Positions 16,996 through 27,914 of a stretch of 64,000 bases of DNA are shown here, piece by piece; position 1 is the stretch's first letter, and every line of letters starts with the position of its first letter. The stretch is from Xenophilus azovorans DSM 13620 (GTDB taxonomy: Bacteria > Pseudomonadota > Gammaproteobacteria > Burkholderiales > Burkholderiaceae_C). Under the pieces are notes generated by a model, which did not search any database, was not told the origin of the DNA, and saw nothing but the letters and a program-made list of their open reading frames with translations. The stretch covers positions 248,001 through 312,000 of the forward strand of contig NZ_JQKD01000003.1 in the NCBI RefSeq assembly GCF_000745855.1. Reading direction: 5' to 3'. A program made the position numbers and the translations under genes.

Positions 16996-17324
16996 CGTTC
17001 GTCTCCAGGAAGTGATGCTTGGCCGGGCCGGCGCGCGAAGGGCCGCCCGCGCGCGGGGCGCGATGTGCGTGACAGCGTGGTTTCCTCGGGCCCGGGCAGG
17101 CGTGCCCGGGCGTCCCGGTGCCTGGGGCCCGGTGCCTTCATGTCGTCTCCTTCGCGCCGTGGCGGGACGGGCCCGGCCGGCGCTTGTGTGCGTCGTCGCC
17201 GTGCCCTGCATCCATGGCACGCGGCGTCGGCGTGCGGCCATCTTTCCGCGCGCGCCGCGACATGAAAAGGTGCGATCAGCCCGCTTCCCGGTGATTTCAG
17301 GCCGGGCGGCGCCGGCCGCGCGCG
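16996..17324. other. Gene-free stretch, with one weak leader-ORF candidate
   Basis: About 330 bp between the acyl-CoA ligase start and the end of the AraC gene holds no convincing gene. On the minus strand a 49-codon frame starts with ATG at 17141 after GGAGACGAC and its TGA (16994-16992) overlaps the ligase ATG. The peptide is Arg/Pro-rich and compositionally like random high-GC sequence. It could be a translationally coupled leader or chance. Confidence 0.3.
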
Positions 17325-18356
17325 TCAGCGCTGGCGGTAGGCCTGCGGGGTCTTGCCCGTCCAGCGCGCGAAGGCATGCCGGAAGTTCGCCGCGTCGCTG
17401 TAGCCCAGCCGGCTGGCGATCTCCTCGGTGGTCATGCGCGTCTTGCGCAGGTACTCGATGGCCAGCGCGCGCCGCACGTCCGCCAGGATCTGGCGGTACG
17501 AGGTGCCCTGCATCTCCAGCCGGCGGCGCAGGGTGCGCGGCTCCATGTCGATCTCGCGGGCCATCGACTCGATGCTGGGGAAGCGCCAGGGCATCTGCTG
17601 CGTCAGCGCCTGCCGCACCCTGGCCGCGGTGCCGCCCGCGTGCGCCAACTCGGACAGGAACTGCTGGCACATCTCGCGCGTCATCGCGTGGGTGATCGGG
17701 TCGTGCGTGCTGGGCGGGCGCGTGCTCCACGCGGCGTCGAACTGCAGCTCGTTGCACGGCTGGCCGAAGTGCACGGGGCAGCCGAAGAAGGCGCGGCACG
17801 CCTGCGCATGGGCCGGCTCCGGGTAGGCCACGCGCACCGCCGAGAAGCCGAAGCCGTCGCCGTAGATGTCGCGGCTGAGCGTCTGGTGCGCGGCGTAGGT
17901 GAACTCGATGGCGAAGCGGTGGAGCTCGTCGCGCGGGTCGGGCGTGAGCACCGCCTCGAAGGCGCAGACCGAGGGATCGGCGGCGTGGTCGTAGCGCATG
18001 TCGGCCATCGGGCCGATGACGCGGCGGTACTTGACCGCGAACTCCAGCATCTCGGCGCAGGTGCGGCTGCTCAGCAGCGCGTAGCCCCAGATGCCGTAGG
18101 CGGTGATGTGCATGCGCGCGCCGGCGCGCAGCGCCACCGCGGGGTCCCGCGAGAGCCGCAGCGCGTTGCGGAACACGGTGACGACCTGAGCGTAGGAGAT
18201 GCGCGTCGCCGGCGTATGCAGCTCGGCCTCGCCGACGCCGCTGCCGCGCAGCACCTCGGCCGCGGCGACGCCGTCCTCCGCCAGCGTGGCGACGACGGCG
18301 GCGATCCGCTGGGGCGTATAGACGCGCGGCTCGAAGTCGGGTGGCGAGCGGTGCAC
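17325..18356 (-). CDS. AraC-family regulator with Arabinose_bd-type N-domain
   Basis: A 343-residue AraC regulator of the OruR/ArgR-like group. An N-terminal ligand domain (roughly residues 15-210, including LRLSRDPAVALRAGARMHIT and YGIWGYALLSSRT) is followed by a two-HTH DNA-binding domain with RTLRRRLEMQGTSYRQILADVR and IASRLGYSDAANFRHAFARWTGKTPQAYR. The preferred start is GTG at 18356 because AGGGAGAAAGAACC sits immediately upstream; the in-frame ATG at 18458 lacks such a site. It is divergent from an alpha/beta-hydrolase gene and upstream of the ligase/WS-DGAT series, so it may control either. Inducer unknown, perhaps a lipid or ester. Confidence 0.85.
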   Translation of the reverse strand: MHRSPPDFEPRVYTPQRIAAVVATLAEDGVAAAEVLRGSGVGEAELHTPATRISYAQVVTVFRNALRLSRDPAVALRAGARMHITAYGIWGYALLSSRTCAEMLEFAVKYRRVIGPMADMRYDHAADPSVCAFEAVLTPDPRDELHRFAIEFTYAAHQTLSRDIYGDGFGFSAVRVAYPEPAHAQACRAFFGCPVHFGQPCNELQFDAAWSTRPPSTHDPITHAMTREMCQQFLSELAHAGGTAARVRQALTQQMPWRFPSIESMAREIDMEPRTLRRRLEMQGTSYRQILADVRRALAIEYLRKTRMTTEEIASRLGYSDAANFRHAFARWTGKTPQAYRQR

Positions 18357-18443
18357 GGTTCTTTCTCCCTCGGGACGTCGACACCGCGACGTCTGCCGCA
18401 CATGGGGCCGCGAGGATAACGAACGGCCGGCCCGCGCAGATAC

Positions 18444-18456
18444 GGGGAGATTCCCC
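18444..18456. promoter_or_regulatory. Inverted repeat GGGGA-GAT-TCCCC in divergent region
   Basis: A perfect 5-bp inverted repeat with a 3-bp spacer lies in the 215-bp gap between the AraC gene and the divergent hydrolase gene. Candidate regulator site; no other support. Confidence 0.3.
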
Positions 18457-18571
18457 ACGTGCGCAGGTCTGGCCCAAACTCACCGCCGCGTGGTCTGATC
18501 GAACCTTTCGGCCGCGGCGCCTCGTGTGCGACAAGACGGCCGGAACAAGACAGGCCATCACCCTCACCACC

Positions 18572-19486
<915 letters not shown>

Positions 19487-19597
19487 AGACCCTGCCCACG
19501 CCGCCCGGATGAGCCGCTACATTGCGGGGGCGGCCATGCGCCGCGGCGGCCGGGCAGCTTCGCCGGCCGGCGGCAGAAGAAGACAAGGAGACCCGAG

Positions 19598-20035
19598 ATG
19601 GCGTCCTCGCTGTTCCCCGACCCGCTGCAGATGTGGCGCGATGCGCTGGCCCGGCTGGAGAACGATGCCAACGCGCTGGCCGCCGGCGGCATGAAGTCGC
19701 CCGAGCTGATGCGCTCGCTGCAGCACGCCACGACCGTCGGCACCGGCATGCAGCAGGTGTTCGAGAAGATGGTCGAGGCCTACCTGCGGCGCGCCCAGCT
19801 GCCCAGCCGCAAGGACCTGGCGGAGGTGATGGCCGCGCTGCAGCGCGTCGAGGAGAAGCTCGACCGCCTGCTGCCCGCGCAGGAGAGCGTGCCCCGGCCG
19901 GCCCGCACGCGCAGGCCGCAGACCGCGGCGGCCGCGCCCGCCACCACGCCCGAACCTGCGCCGCAGCCCGCGCGCCGCGCCGCCAGGGCCCCGGCCGGGA
20001 AGACCACCGCGGCGCGCCGCACCTCGAAGCGCTGA
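19598..20035 (+). CDS. Short PhaE-like PHA synthase subunit / phasin-like protein
   Basis: A 145-residue protein with a helical N-terminal part (about residues 1-98) and an Ala/Pro/Arg/Lys-rich tail (about 99-145). The helix ending in RRAQLPSRKDLAEVMAALQRVEEKLDRLL resembles the C-terminal LNLPSRxEV helix of PhaE, the non-catalytic partner of class III PHA synthases, and of phasins. It sits 3 bp before a class III-type phaC, as phaE does in class III operons. It is far shorter than classical PhaE (about 320-360 residues). The basic tail may bind DNA or granule surfaces. RBS AAGGAGACCCGAG. Function inferred from helix pattern plus position. Confidence 0.65.
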   Translation: MASSLFPDPLQMWRDALARLENDANALAAGGMKSPELMRSLQHATTVGTGMQQVFEKMVEAYLRRAQLPSRKDLAEVMAALQRVEEKLDRLLPAQESVPRPARTRRPQTAAAAPATTPEPAPQPARRAARAPAGKTTAARRTSKR

Positions 20036-20038
20036 GCC

Positions 20039-21130
20039 ATGGCCACCCAAACCGCCCCCGCGCGCCAGGACGACCCCGCCCTGGCCGAGCGCCTGCGGCT
20101 GGAGGTCGAGCGCGCGGTGCAGCGCAGCCTCAAGGGCATCGAGCTGCTCGGCGCGCCGCCGCCCACCGTCGGGCGCACGCCCAAGACCTCGCTGCACCGC
20201 CGCGGCACGCTGGAGCTGGTGCACTACCACGCGGTGACGGACGAGGTCTACCGCATCCCGCTGCTGATCGTGATGGCGCCCACCAACAAGGGCTACATCC
20301 TTGACCTGGCGCCGGGCCAGAGCCTGATCGAGTTCCTGCTGCAGCGCGGCTACGACGTCTACATGATCGACTGGCACGCGCCCTCGCCGCGCGAACGCGA
20401 CCTGAAGATCGACGACTACGCGCTGGACTTCATCCCCGACTGCATCCGCCGGGTACAGCAGGACTCGGGCGAGGAGGACATCAACCTGATCGGCTACTGC
20501 GCGGGCGGCATGCTGTCGGTGATCTACCAGTCGCTGCACGCCGACGGGCCGGTGAGGAACCTGGCCTGCTTCACCACGCCCGTCGACTTCTCGCAGATGG
20601 AGCTGTTCCGCGCCATGGCGGACGAGAAGAGCTTCGACGTGGACCGCTTCGTCGAGAAGAACGGCATCGTGCCCGCCGACTTCGTCGCCGGCGGCTTCGA
20701 GGCGCTGCGGCCGGCCAGCCGCGTCGCCGGGCAGATCCGGCTGTGGGACAACCTCTGGAACGACCAGTTCGTCAAGGGCTTCCGCATGATGGAGCGCTGG
20801 GGCAACGAGACGCTGCCGCTGCCCGGCGGCTACTTCCGCCAGACCACCCAGGAGCTGCTGCGCCGCAACGCGCTGTACGAAGGCACGCTGCGCATCGGCG
20901 GGCGCCCGGTCGACCTGGGCGACATCACCGTGCCGCTGCTGCACGTGGTGGCGCAGTACGACCACATCGTGCCGCCGGCCTGCGCGGCGCCGCTGGTGCA
21001 GCGCGTCGGCTCGGCCGACAAGGAGGAGGTCGTCCTGCCGGGCGGCCACGTCAGCATCGCCGCCGGGCCCAACGCCGTCAAGCGCATGTGGCCCAAGCTC
21101 GACGCCTGGCTGGAGGGGCGCTCCCTATGA
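20039..21130 (+). CDS. phaC: Class III-type polyhydroxyalkanoate synthase PhaC
   Basis: A 363-residue polyester synthase that polymerises hydroxyacyl-CoA into PHA granules. The lipase-like box has Cys as nucleophile: IGYCAGGML with Cys154. Conserved YDVYMIDWHAPSPRERDLKIDDY and a catalytic Asp/His pair in VAQYDHIVPP and LPGGHVSIAAGP follow. The length of about 40 kDa and lack of a long N-terminal domain mark the class III type, which needs a PhaE partner; a short PhaE-like gene lies directly upstream. The stop codon overlaps the ATG of a GNAT gene by 4 bp. Class I synthases, usual in Burkholderiales, are about 560-600 residues, so this may be a second synthase. Confidence 0.88.
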   Translation: MATQTAPARQDDPALAERLRLEVERAVQRSLKGIELLGAPPPTVGRTPKTSLHRRGTLELVHYHAVTDEVYRIPLLIVMAPTNKGYILDLAPGQSLIEFLLQRGYDVYMIDWHAPSPRERDLKIDDYALDFIPDCIRRVQQDSGEEDINLIGYCAGGMLSVIYQSLHADGPVRNLACFTTPVDFSQMELFRAMADEKSFDVDRFVEKNGIVPADFVAGGFEALRPASRVAGQIRLWDNLWNDQFVKGFRMMERWGNETLPLPGGYFRQTTQELLRRNALYEGTLRIGGRPVDLGDITVPLLHVVAQYDHIVPPACAAPLVQRVGSADKEEVVLPGGHVSIAAGPNAVKRMWPKLDAWLEGRSL

Positions 21131-21723
21131 CCGACACCGACATCCGCACCTACCCGCGCCGCATCGACTGCGGCGGCACGCCGATCGAGATCGACCGCAT
21201 GACCAGCGGCGACCGCGAGGCGCTGGTCACCTTCGTGGCCGGACTGCCGGCCGACGACCTGCTCTTCGTGCCGCGCGACATCAGCCACCCCAAGGTGATC
21301 GATGCCTGGATGCGCGCGCTGGACAAGGGCCACCTGGCCAGCCTCGCCGCGCGCGACGGCGGCACCATGGTCGGCTGCACGGCCATCGCCATCGACCGGC
21401 TGAGCTGGTCGCGCCACGTGGGCGAGCTGCGCGTGCTGGTGTCGCCGGCCGGCCGCGGCAAGGGGCTGGGGCGCGCGCTGATCCAGGAGTGCTTCGCGCA
21501 GGCGCTGGAGCTGGGCCTGAAGAAGCTGGTGGCGCAGATGACCATCGCCCAGCGCGGCGCCATCGCCATCTTCGAGGACCTGGGCTTCCGGCCCGAGGCG
21601 CTGCTGCACCGCCACGTGGCCGACCGCCACGGCGCCATGCACGACCTGGTGGTGCTCAGCCACGACGTGGACGCGGTGGCCGCGCGGCACGAGGCCTTCG
21701 GCATGGGCAGCGCCACGGGCTGA
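21127..21723 (+). CDS. GNAT-family N-acetyltransferase
   Basis: A 198-residue GNAT protein with the acetyl-CoA-binding motif A as [19 protein letters not shown] and the preceding strand VGELRVLV. The later segment [25 protein letters not shown] is typical of the substrate-side C-terminus. Its ATG overlaps the phaC stop codon by 4 bp (ATGA), so it is translationally coupled to PHA synthesis. That is suggestive of protein or CoA-linked modification connected with storage, but the substrate is unknown. Confidence 0.8.
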   Translation: MTDTDIRTYPRRIDCGGTPIEIDRMTSGDREALVTFVAGLPADDLLFVPRDISHPKVIDAWMRALDKGHLASLAARDGGTMVGCTAIAIDRLSWSRHVGELRVLVSPAGRGKGLGRALIQECFAQALELGLKKLVAQMTIAQRGAIAIFEDLGFRPEALLHRHVADRHGAMHDLVVLSHDVDAVAARHEAFGMGSATG

Positions 21724-21867
21724 CCCAGGGTTTTCCCGGGCATTCGCGTCCGGCCGGTTCGACGCGGGGCCGGGCGGGATTCCGGCACCGCCGGCGGCGG
21801 CCCCGGGCGGCCGGCCGCATTCCCTTGCAAATCAAGCACTTGCGCGCGTCCGGCGGGCCGGCGGCGC

Positions 21868-21882
21868 TGGCATCGTCCTTGC
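21868..21882 (+). promoter_or_regulatory. Sigma-54 (RpoN) promoter of dctA
   Basis: TGGCATCGTCCTTGC matches the -24/-12 consensus TGGCACG-N4-TTGC with exact GG-to-GC spacing. It ends 44 bp before the dctA ATG. The NtrC-type activator DctD and sensor DctB are encoded just downstream, which is the known regulatory circuit for dctA. Confidence 0.75.
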
Positions 21883-21925
21883 CCAGGAGACAGCCCTTTT
21901 CCTTCCAGAGACAAGCGGCTGCGCC

Positions 21926-23293
21926 ATGGCACACGACGACATTTCCCCGCCCTCCTCCTCTTCCAAACCCTTCTACCGGTCGCTGTACTTCCAGGTGCTG
22001 ACGGCCATCGTGCTGGGCGTGCTGCTCGGCCACTTCTACCCGTCGCTCGGCACCGACATGAAGCCGCTGGGCGACGCCTTCATCAAGCTCATCAAGATGA
22101 TCATCGCGCCGATCATCTTCTGCACCGTGGTGGTCGGCATCGCGGGCATGGAGGACATGAAGAAGGTCGGCAAGACCGGCGGCTACGCGCTGCTGTACTT
22201 CGAGATCGGCAGCACGGTGGCGCTGGTCCTGGGCCTGGTCATCGTCAACCTGGTCAAGCCCGGCGCCGGCATGAACGTGGACCCGGCCACGCTCGACACC
22301 CAGGCCATCGCCGCCTACACCGCGCCCGGCAAGATGCAGGGCACGGTGGACTTCCTGCTGGCGATCATCCCCAGCACCATCGTCGACGCCTTCGCCAAGG
22401 GCGAGATGCTGCAGGTGCTGCTGGTGGCGGTGATGTTCGGCTTCGCGCTGCACCGCTTCGGCGGCCGCGGCACGCTGGTGTTCGACATGATCGAGAAGAC
22501 CTCGCACGTGCTGTTCGTCATCGTCGGCTACATCATGAAGGTCGCGCCCATCGGCGCCTTCGGCGCGATGGCCTTCACCATCGGCAAGTACGGCGTGGGC
22601 TCGCTCAAGTCGCTGGCGCTGCTGATGGGCACCTTCTACGCCACCTGCCTGCTGTTCATCTTCGTGGTGCTGGGCATCGTCGCGCGCGTGCACGGCTTCT
22701 CGGTGTGGAAGCTCGTCAAGTACATCAAGGAGGAACTGCTGATCGTGCTGGGCACCAGCAGCTCCGAGGCCGCGCTGCCGCGCCTGATGGCCAAGCTGGA
22801 GAACCTGGGCGTGCGCAAGTCCACCGTCGGCCTGGTGGTGCCCACCGGCTACTCGTTCAACCTGGACGGCACCTCGATCTACCTCACGATGGCGGCCGTG
22901 TTCATCGCCCAGGCCACCAACACGCCGCTGGACATCACGCACCAGGTCACGCTGCTGCTGGTGCTGCTGCTCACCTCCAAGGGCGCGGCCGGCGTCACCG
23001 GCAGCGGCTTCATCGTGCTGGCGGCCACGCTCTCGGCGGTGGGCCACGTGCCGGTGGCGGGCCTCGCGCTCATCCTCGGCATCGACCGCTTCATGAGCGA
23101 GGCGCGCGCGCTGACCAACCTGATCGGCAACGCCGTGGCCACCGTGGTGGTGGGCCGCTGGACGGGCGACCTGGACACCAGCCGCATGAAGGAAGTCCTC
23201 TCGCACGAGACGGCCGCCGAGGCCGACGAGCCGGAGCGCGTGCTCGACGCGGTGGACCAGCGCTTCCCGGCGCAGCCGCACGCCGCCGGTTGA
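21926..23293 (+). CDS. dctA: C4-dicarboxylate:cation symporter DctA
   Basis: A 455-residue inner-membrane transporter of the DAACS family for succinate, fumarate and malate. Family motifs include [21 protein letters not shown], the serine-rich re-entrant loop [38 protein letters not shown] split across helices, and [21 protein letters not shown]. Length and N-terminus ([12 protein letters not shown]) match DctA. A sigma-54 promoter lies just upstream and the DctB/DctD pair just downstream, so expression is probably induced by C4-dicarboxylates. Fumarate produced by the gentisate and homogentisate pathways in this window is one internal link. A dispersed repeat begins 7 nt after the stop codon. 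Confidence 0.95.
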   Translation: MAHDDISPPSSSSKPFYRSLYFQVLTAIVLGVLLGHFYPSLGTDMKPLGDAFIKLIKMIIAPIIFCTVVVGIAGMEDMKKVGKTGGYALLYFEIGSTVALVLGLVIVNLVKPGAGMNVDPATLDTQAIAAYTAPGKMQGTVDFLLAIIPSTIVDAFAKGEMLQVLLVAVMFGFALHRFGGRGTLVFDMIEKTSHVLFVIVGYIMKVAPIGAFGAMAFTIGKYGVGSLKSLALLMGTFYATCLLFIFVVLGIVARVHGFSVWKLVKYIKEELLIVLGTSSSEAALPRLMAKLENLGVRKSTVGLVVPTGYSFNLDGTSIYLTMAAVFIAQATNTPLDITHQVTLLLVLLLTSKGAAGVTGSGFIVLAATLSAVGHVPVAGLALILGIDRFMSEARALTNLIGNAVATVVVGRWTGDLDTSRMKEVLSHETAAEADEPERVLDAVDQRFPAQPHAAG

Positions 23294-23300
23294 AATGAAG

Positions 23301-23422
23301 CACCCCCCAAGCGGCTTCGCCGCTCCCCCCTCTCTCGCCTTCGGCGGGAGGGGGGCGCACCCGGAGGCCTGGCCAAGCCAGTTCCTCGGGTGCCCTGGCA
23401 TGGCCTGCTCCGCGGCCTTCGG
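23301..23422 (+). repeat. Gene-end dispersed repeat, copy R2
   Basis: Starts 7 nt after the dctA stop codon in the same direction as dctA. The first half differs from the other copies, with its own hairpins (AAGCGGCTTCGCCGCTC and a C-rich/G-rich pair), while the second half, from GCGCACCCG to CCGCGGCCTTCGG, matches R1. It looks like a mosaic of two related repeats. It may terminate or stabilise the dctA transcript. Confidence 0.8.
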
Positions 23423-23488
23423 AGCGGGGAAGGGCGTTCTGCCTTGCAGGCTGCGGGCGGCGCGCAGCGCCATGGAAGACTGACACCC

Positions 23489-25372
23489 ATGCCTGCGCCA
23501 CATAGCCATACTGCGGCGGTGGCAGCAGCAACGACGACAGCAGCGACCGGGGGCGCGGCGCCGGCCCCGCCGCCTTTCCCTGCAGGCGGCCGGCGCTGGC
23601 TGCGCCGGCTGGGCGGCGCGGCCGGCATGCTCGCGCTGGTGGCCCTGGCGGCCTGGGCCGCCCACGCCGTGGCCCTGCGCGCCGGCCTGGCGCGGCTGGG
23701 CGAGGCGGCCAGCCACCGGCTGGACGTGGAGGCCACGCGGCTCGAAGGCGAGCTGGCGCGCTTCGAGTTCCTGCCCGCGCTGCTGGAGACCTCGCCCCAG
23801 GTGCTGGCGCTGCTGGCCGCCCCGCGCGACGCCGCGCGCCGCGCCGAGGCCAGCCGCTACCTGCACGCGCTCAACGCCATCGCTGGCGCCGAGATCCTCT
23901 ACGTGCTCGACCCCACCGGCTACGTCGCCGCTTCCAGCGACGACGGCCAGCCCGGCACGCCGGCCGGGCGCGACCTGTCCTACCGCCCCTACTTCCGCGA
24001 CGCGCTGGCCACCGGCCGCGGCCGCTTCTACGGCCTGGGCGTGACCAGCGGCGTGCCCGGCGACTACCTGGCCTACGCGCTGCCGCGCGGCGGCCCGCTG
24101 CGCGGCGTGGCGACGGTGAAGGTGGACCTGCGGCGCACCGAGCAGGCCTGGTCGCAGATGCAGGGCGAGCTGCTGCTGGTGGATACGCGCGGCGTGGTGG
24201 TGCTGGCCTCGCACACCGACTGGAAATACCGCCCGCTCGCACCGCTGGACGACGCCGCGCGGCAGGAGGTGGCCCAGGCCCGGCGCTACGGCGATGCGCC
24301 GCTCACGCCGCTGGCCTGGCGCGAGCTGCAGCGGCTGGACGCGCACTCCTTGCGCGTGCGCTTCGAGGGCCGGGCCTACGTCGCCACCGGCCACGCCGCC
24401 GACGACGGCCGCTGGCGCCTGCTGCTGCTGAGCGACGAGGCGCCGGTGCGCGCCGCCGCCCGCGGCGCCGCCGCCAGCGCCGCGCTGCTGACCGCCGTGC
24501 TGCTGCTGGCGGCGCTGGTGCTGCGCCAGCGCCGGCGCATGGTGCGCGAGCAGCTCGCCAGCCGCGCCGCGCTGCAGGCCGCGCACGACTCGCTGGAGCG
24601 CCGCGTGCAGGAGCGCACCGCCGAGCTGCGCGCCGCGCAGGCCGAGCTGGTGCACGCCGGCCAGCTCGCCGTGCTGGGCCAGATGTCGGCCGGCATGGTG
24701 CACGAGCTGAACCAGCCGCTGGCGGCGCTGCGCACCCTCTCCGACAACGCCGTGCTGCTGCTGGAGCGCGGCCGCGCCGGGGAGGCCGGCGCCAACCTGG
24801 GCCGCATCGCGCAGCTCGTGCAGCGCCTGGGCCGGCTCACCGCGCAGCTCAAGGTGTTCGCGCACAAGCGCACCGAGCCGCCCGAGCCGGTGCCGCTGGA
24901 CCAGGCGGTGCGCGAGGCGCTGGCGCTGCACGCCCAGCGCGTGCGCGACATGGGCGTGGCGGTGGCCGTGGCGCTGCACCCGCCCACGCTGGCCGTGCTG
25001 GCCGAGGAGACGCGGCTGGTGCAGGTGCTGGGCAACCTGCTGGGCAATGCGCTGGACGCGATGGCCGAGGGCGCGCCCCACGCACCGGACAGGCCGCGGC
25101 GCATCGCCGTCGAGGCCGCGGCGCCGCCGCCCGGCGCGCCCTGCCGCATCGTCGTCGCCAACAGCGGCCCGCCGATCCCGCCCGAGGTCGCGGCGCGCCT
25201 GTTCGAGCCCTTCTTCACCACCAAGCCGGCCGGGCGCGGGCTGGGCCTGGGGCTGATGATCTCGGCGCACATCGTGCAGGCCTTCGGCGGCGCGCTACGA
25301 CCGGCGCGCGGCGAGGAGCTGCCGCCCGGCATGGGCGCCGCCTTCCTGGTGGACCTGCCGGCGGCAGAATGA
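23489..25372 (+). CDS. dctB: C4-dicarboxylate sensor histidine kinase DctB
   Basis: A 627-residue membrane sensor kinase. A first transmembrane helix near residues 40-65 and a second near 330-350 (AAASAALLTAVLLLAALVL) bracket a periplasmic PDC-type sensor with YVLDPTGYVAASSD and DLSYRPYFRDAL. A coiled coil leads to the H-box LGQMSAGMVHELNQPLAALR with phospho-acceptor His405, then the N-box LGNLLGNALDAM, and FEPFFTTKPAGRGLGLGL. The start at 23489 is chosen because the upstream frame is made of the dispersed repeat. It precedes dctD by 7 bp and should phosphorylate it in response to dicarboxylates. Confidence 0.92.
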   Translation: MPAPHSHTAAVAAATTTAATGGAAPAPPPFPAGGRRWLRRLGGAAGMLALVALAAWAAHAVALRAGLARLGEAASHRLDVEATRLEGELARFEFLPALLETSPQVLALLAAPRDAARRAEASRYLHALNAIAGAEILYVLDPTGYVAASSDDGQPGTPAGRDLSYRPYFRDALATGRGRFYGLGVTSGVPGDYLAYALPRGGPLRGVATVKVDLRRTEQAWSQMQGELLLVDTRGVVVLASHTDWKYRPLAPLDDAARQEVAQARRYGDAPLTPLAWRELQRLDAHSLRVRFEGRAYVATGHAADDGRWRLLLLSDEAPVRAAARGAAASAALLTAVLLLAALVLRQRRRMVREQLASRAALQAAHDSLERRVQERTAELRAAQAELVHAGQLAVLGQMSAGMVHELNQPLAALRTLSDNAVLLLERGRAGEAGANLGRIAQLVQRLGRLTAQLKVFAHKRTEPPEPVPLDQAVREALALHAQRVRDMGVAVAVALHPPTLAVLAEETRLVQVLGNLLGNALDAMAEGAPHAPDRPRRIAVEAAAPPPGAPCRIVVANSGPPIPPEVAARLFEPFFTTKPAGRGLGLGLMISAHIVQAFGGALRPARGEELPPGMGAAFLVDLPAAE

Positions 25373-25379
25373 GCGCCAC

Positions 25380-26744
<1,365 letters not shown>

Positions 26745-26761
26745 GCGCGTGCATGCCGGCA

Positions 26762-26847
26762 ACCGTTCAGGCTGAGCTTGGCCTGTCCTGGGCCTGACGA
26801 AGGGTCGAAGCGCCGCGCGAGGCTTCGACAAGCTCAGCCCGAACGGT
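26762..26847. repeat. REP-like inverted repeat between convergent genes
   Basis: Arms ACCGTTCAGGCTGAGCTTG (26762-26780) and its reverse complement at 26829-26847 match with one mismatch. A smaller inner hairpin (TCGAAGC/GCTTCGA) lies within. This GTTCGGGCTGAGC unit is a common dispersed repeat in beta- and gammaproteobacteria. It separates the convergent dctD and LysR genes and may act as a two-way terminator. Confidence 0.75.
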
Positions 26848-26882
26848 TCTTGTGGATCGAACGCGCTGTCGCATGAGAAGGC

Positions 26883-27767
26883 TCAATCCTTCAGCAGCGC
26901 GTCGATCAGCTCGCCGAGGATGCCGATCGCCGGCGCCTCGGTGCGCCGCTCCAGCGTCACCAGCGCGAAGCGCGCCACGCGGCGCAGCGCCGGGCGCATG
27001 TCCAGCTCGACCAGGTCCGGCGCCGCGGCGCGGATGGCCAGCAGCACCGCGTCGCTGTGCCGCGCCACGTCGACCAGGCTGGGCACCTCCTCGCACTGCA
27101 GGGTGACGCAGGCGGCCGGGTGCGCCTGCGGGCCGTAGGCCTCCACCAGCGCGCGCGCCACCTCGTCGCTCAACGGCGTGGAGGCGATCGGGTAGCGCTG
27201 CACCTGCTCGAAGCGCACGCCCCGGCGCAGCCGGGCCAGCGGATGGCCCGGCCGGCACATGAAGACGCCGCGCATCTCGCGCGCCATCGCCAGGCGCAGG
27301 TCGGGCGCGGGCCGCAGCGACAGCGCATCCAGCACCAGCGCGTCCAGCGTGCCGGCGCGCAGTGCCTGCACGAGCTGCTCGGTGCCGCCGCGCGCCACCA
27401 CCACCCGCACCCCCGGATGGCGCGTCGCCATGCGCAGCAGCAGCGGCGTCATCAGCATGGCGCCGGGGCCGGAGCCCATGCCGACGCGCAGCTCGCCGCC
27501 CTCGGCCTGGCGGAGCTGGCGGCCGCTGTCGCGCAGCTCGCCGGCATCGAGCACCAGGCGCTGCGCCCGCTGCAGCACCTCGTGCCCGAAGGGGGTGAGT
27601 TCGTTGCGGCGGCCGATGCGGTCGAACAGCGGCACGCCCAGTTCGTCCTCCAGCGCGCGGATGCTGCGGCTGAGCGCCGGCTGCGTCAGGTGCAGCGCCT
27701 GCGCCGACTTGCTGAAGGAGCCGGTCTGGGCGAGCGAGATCAGGTGCCGGAGCTGGACCAGGGTCAT
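26883..27767 (-). CDS. LysR-family transcriptional regulator
   Basis: A 294-residue LysR regulator. The HTH covers FSKSAQALHLTQPALSRSIRALEDELG, followed by LFDRIGRRNELTPFG, and the effector domain begins near GGELRVGMGSGPGAML. The ATG at 27767 starts at the HTH. It is divergent from a Bug receptor gene followed by an M20 amidohydrolase, with 147 bp between starts and a perfect CAATGCATTG palindrome there. It likely activates those genes in response to an acyl-amino-acid or similar compound, inferred from location. Confidence 0.9.
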   Translation of the reverse strand: MTLVQLRHLISLAQTGSFSKSAQALHLTQPALSRSIRALEDELGVPLFDRIGRRNELTPFGHEVLQRAQRLVLDAGELRDSGRQLRQAEGGELRVGMGSGPGAMLMTPLLLRMATRHPGVRVVVARGGTEQLVQALRAGTLDALVLDALSLRPAPDLRLAMAREMRGVFMCRPGHPLARLRRGVRFEQVQRYPIASTPLSDEVARALVEAYGPQAHPAACVTLQCEEVPSLVDVARHSDAVLLAIRAAAPDLVELDMRPALRRVARFALVTLERRTEAPAIGILGELIDALLKD

Positions 27768-27816
27768 GGGCGACAGGCCGGGAAAAGCTGCATTCGACTC
27801 ATGCTAAATCAAAGAA

Positions 27817-27826
27817 CAATGCATTG
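27817..27826. promoter_or_regulatory. Palindrome CAATGCATTG in LysR/Bug divergent region
   Basis: A perfect 10-bp palindrome lies about 90 bp upstream of the Bug ATG and 50 bp upstream of the LysR ATG, in an AT-richer patch. Candidate regulator site. Confidence 0.35.
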
Positions 27827-27914
27827 GACCTTGCATCCGGCGGCTCCTAGGATGCGCCCGCAGCCCGGCTCCGGGCCGCTTTTTTCCCGAAGCAAAGACA
27901 CAGGAGACGACACC

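Noticed and set aside
21800-21845. Second sigma-54 promoter near CATTCCCTTGCAAAT upstream of dctA
   Set aside because: TTGC is present but the GG element is not at the required distance.
23390-23488. N-terminal extension of DctB
   Set aside because: Encoded by the dispersed repeat R2 and the short stretch after it; the ATG at 23489 gives a normal membrane sensor.
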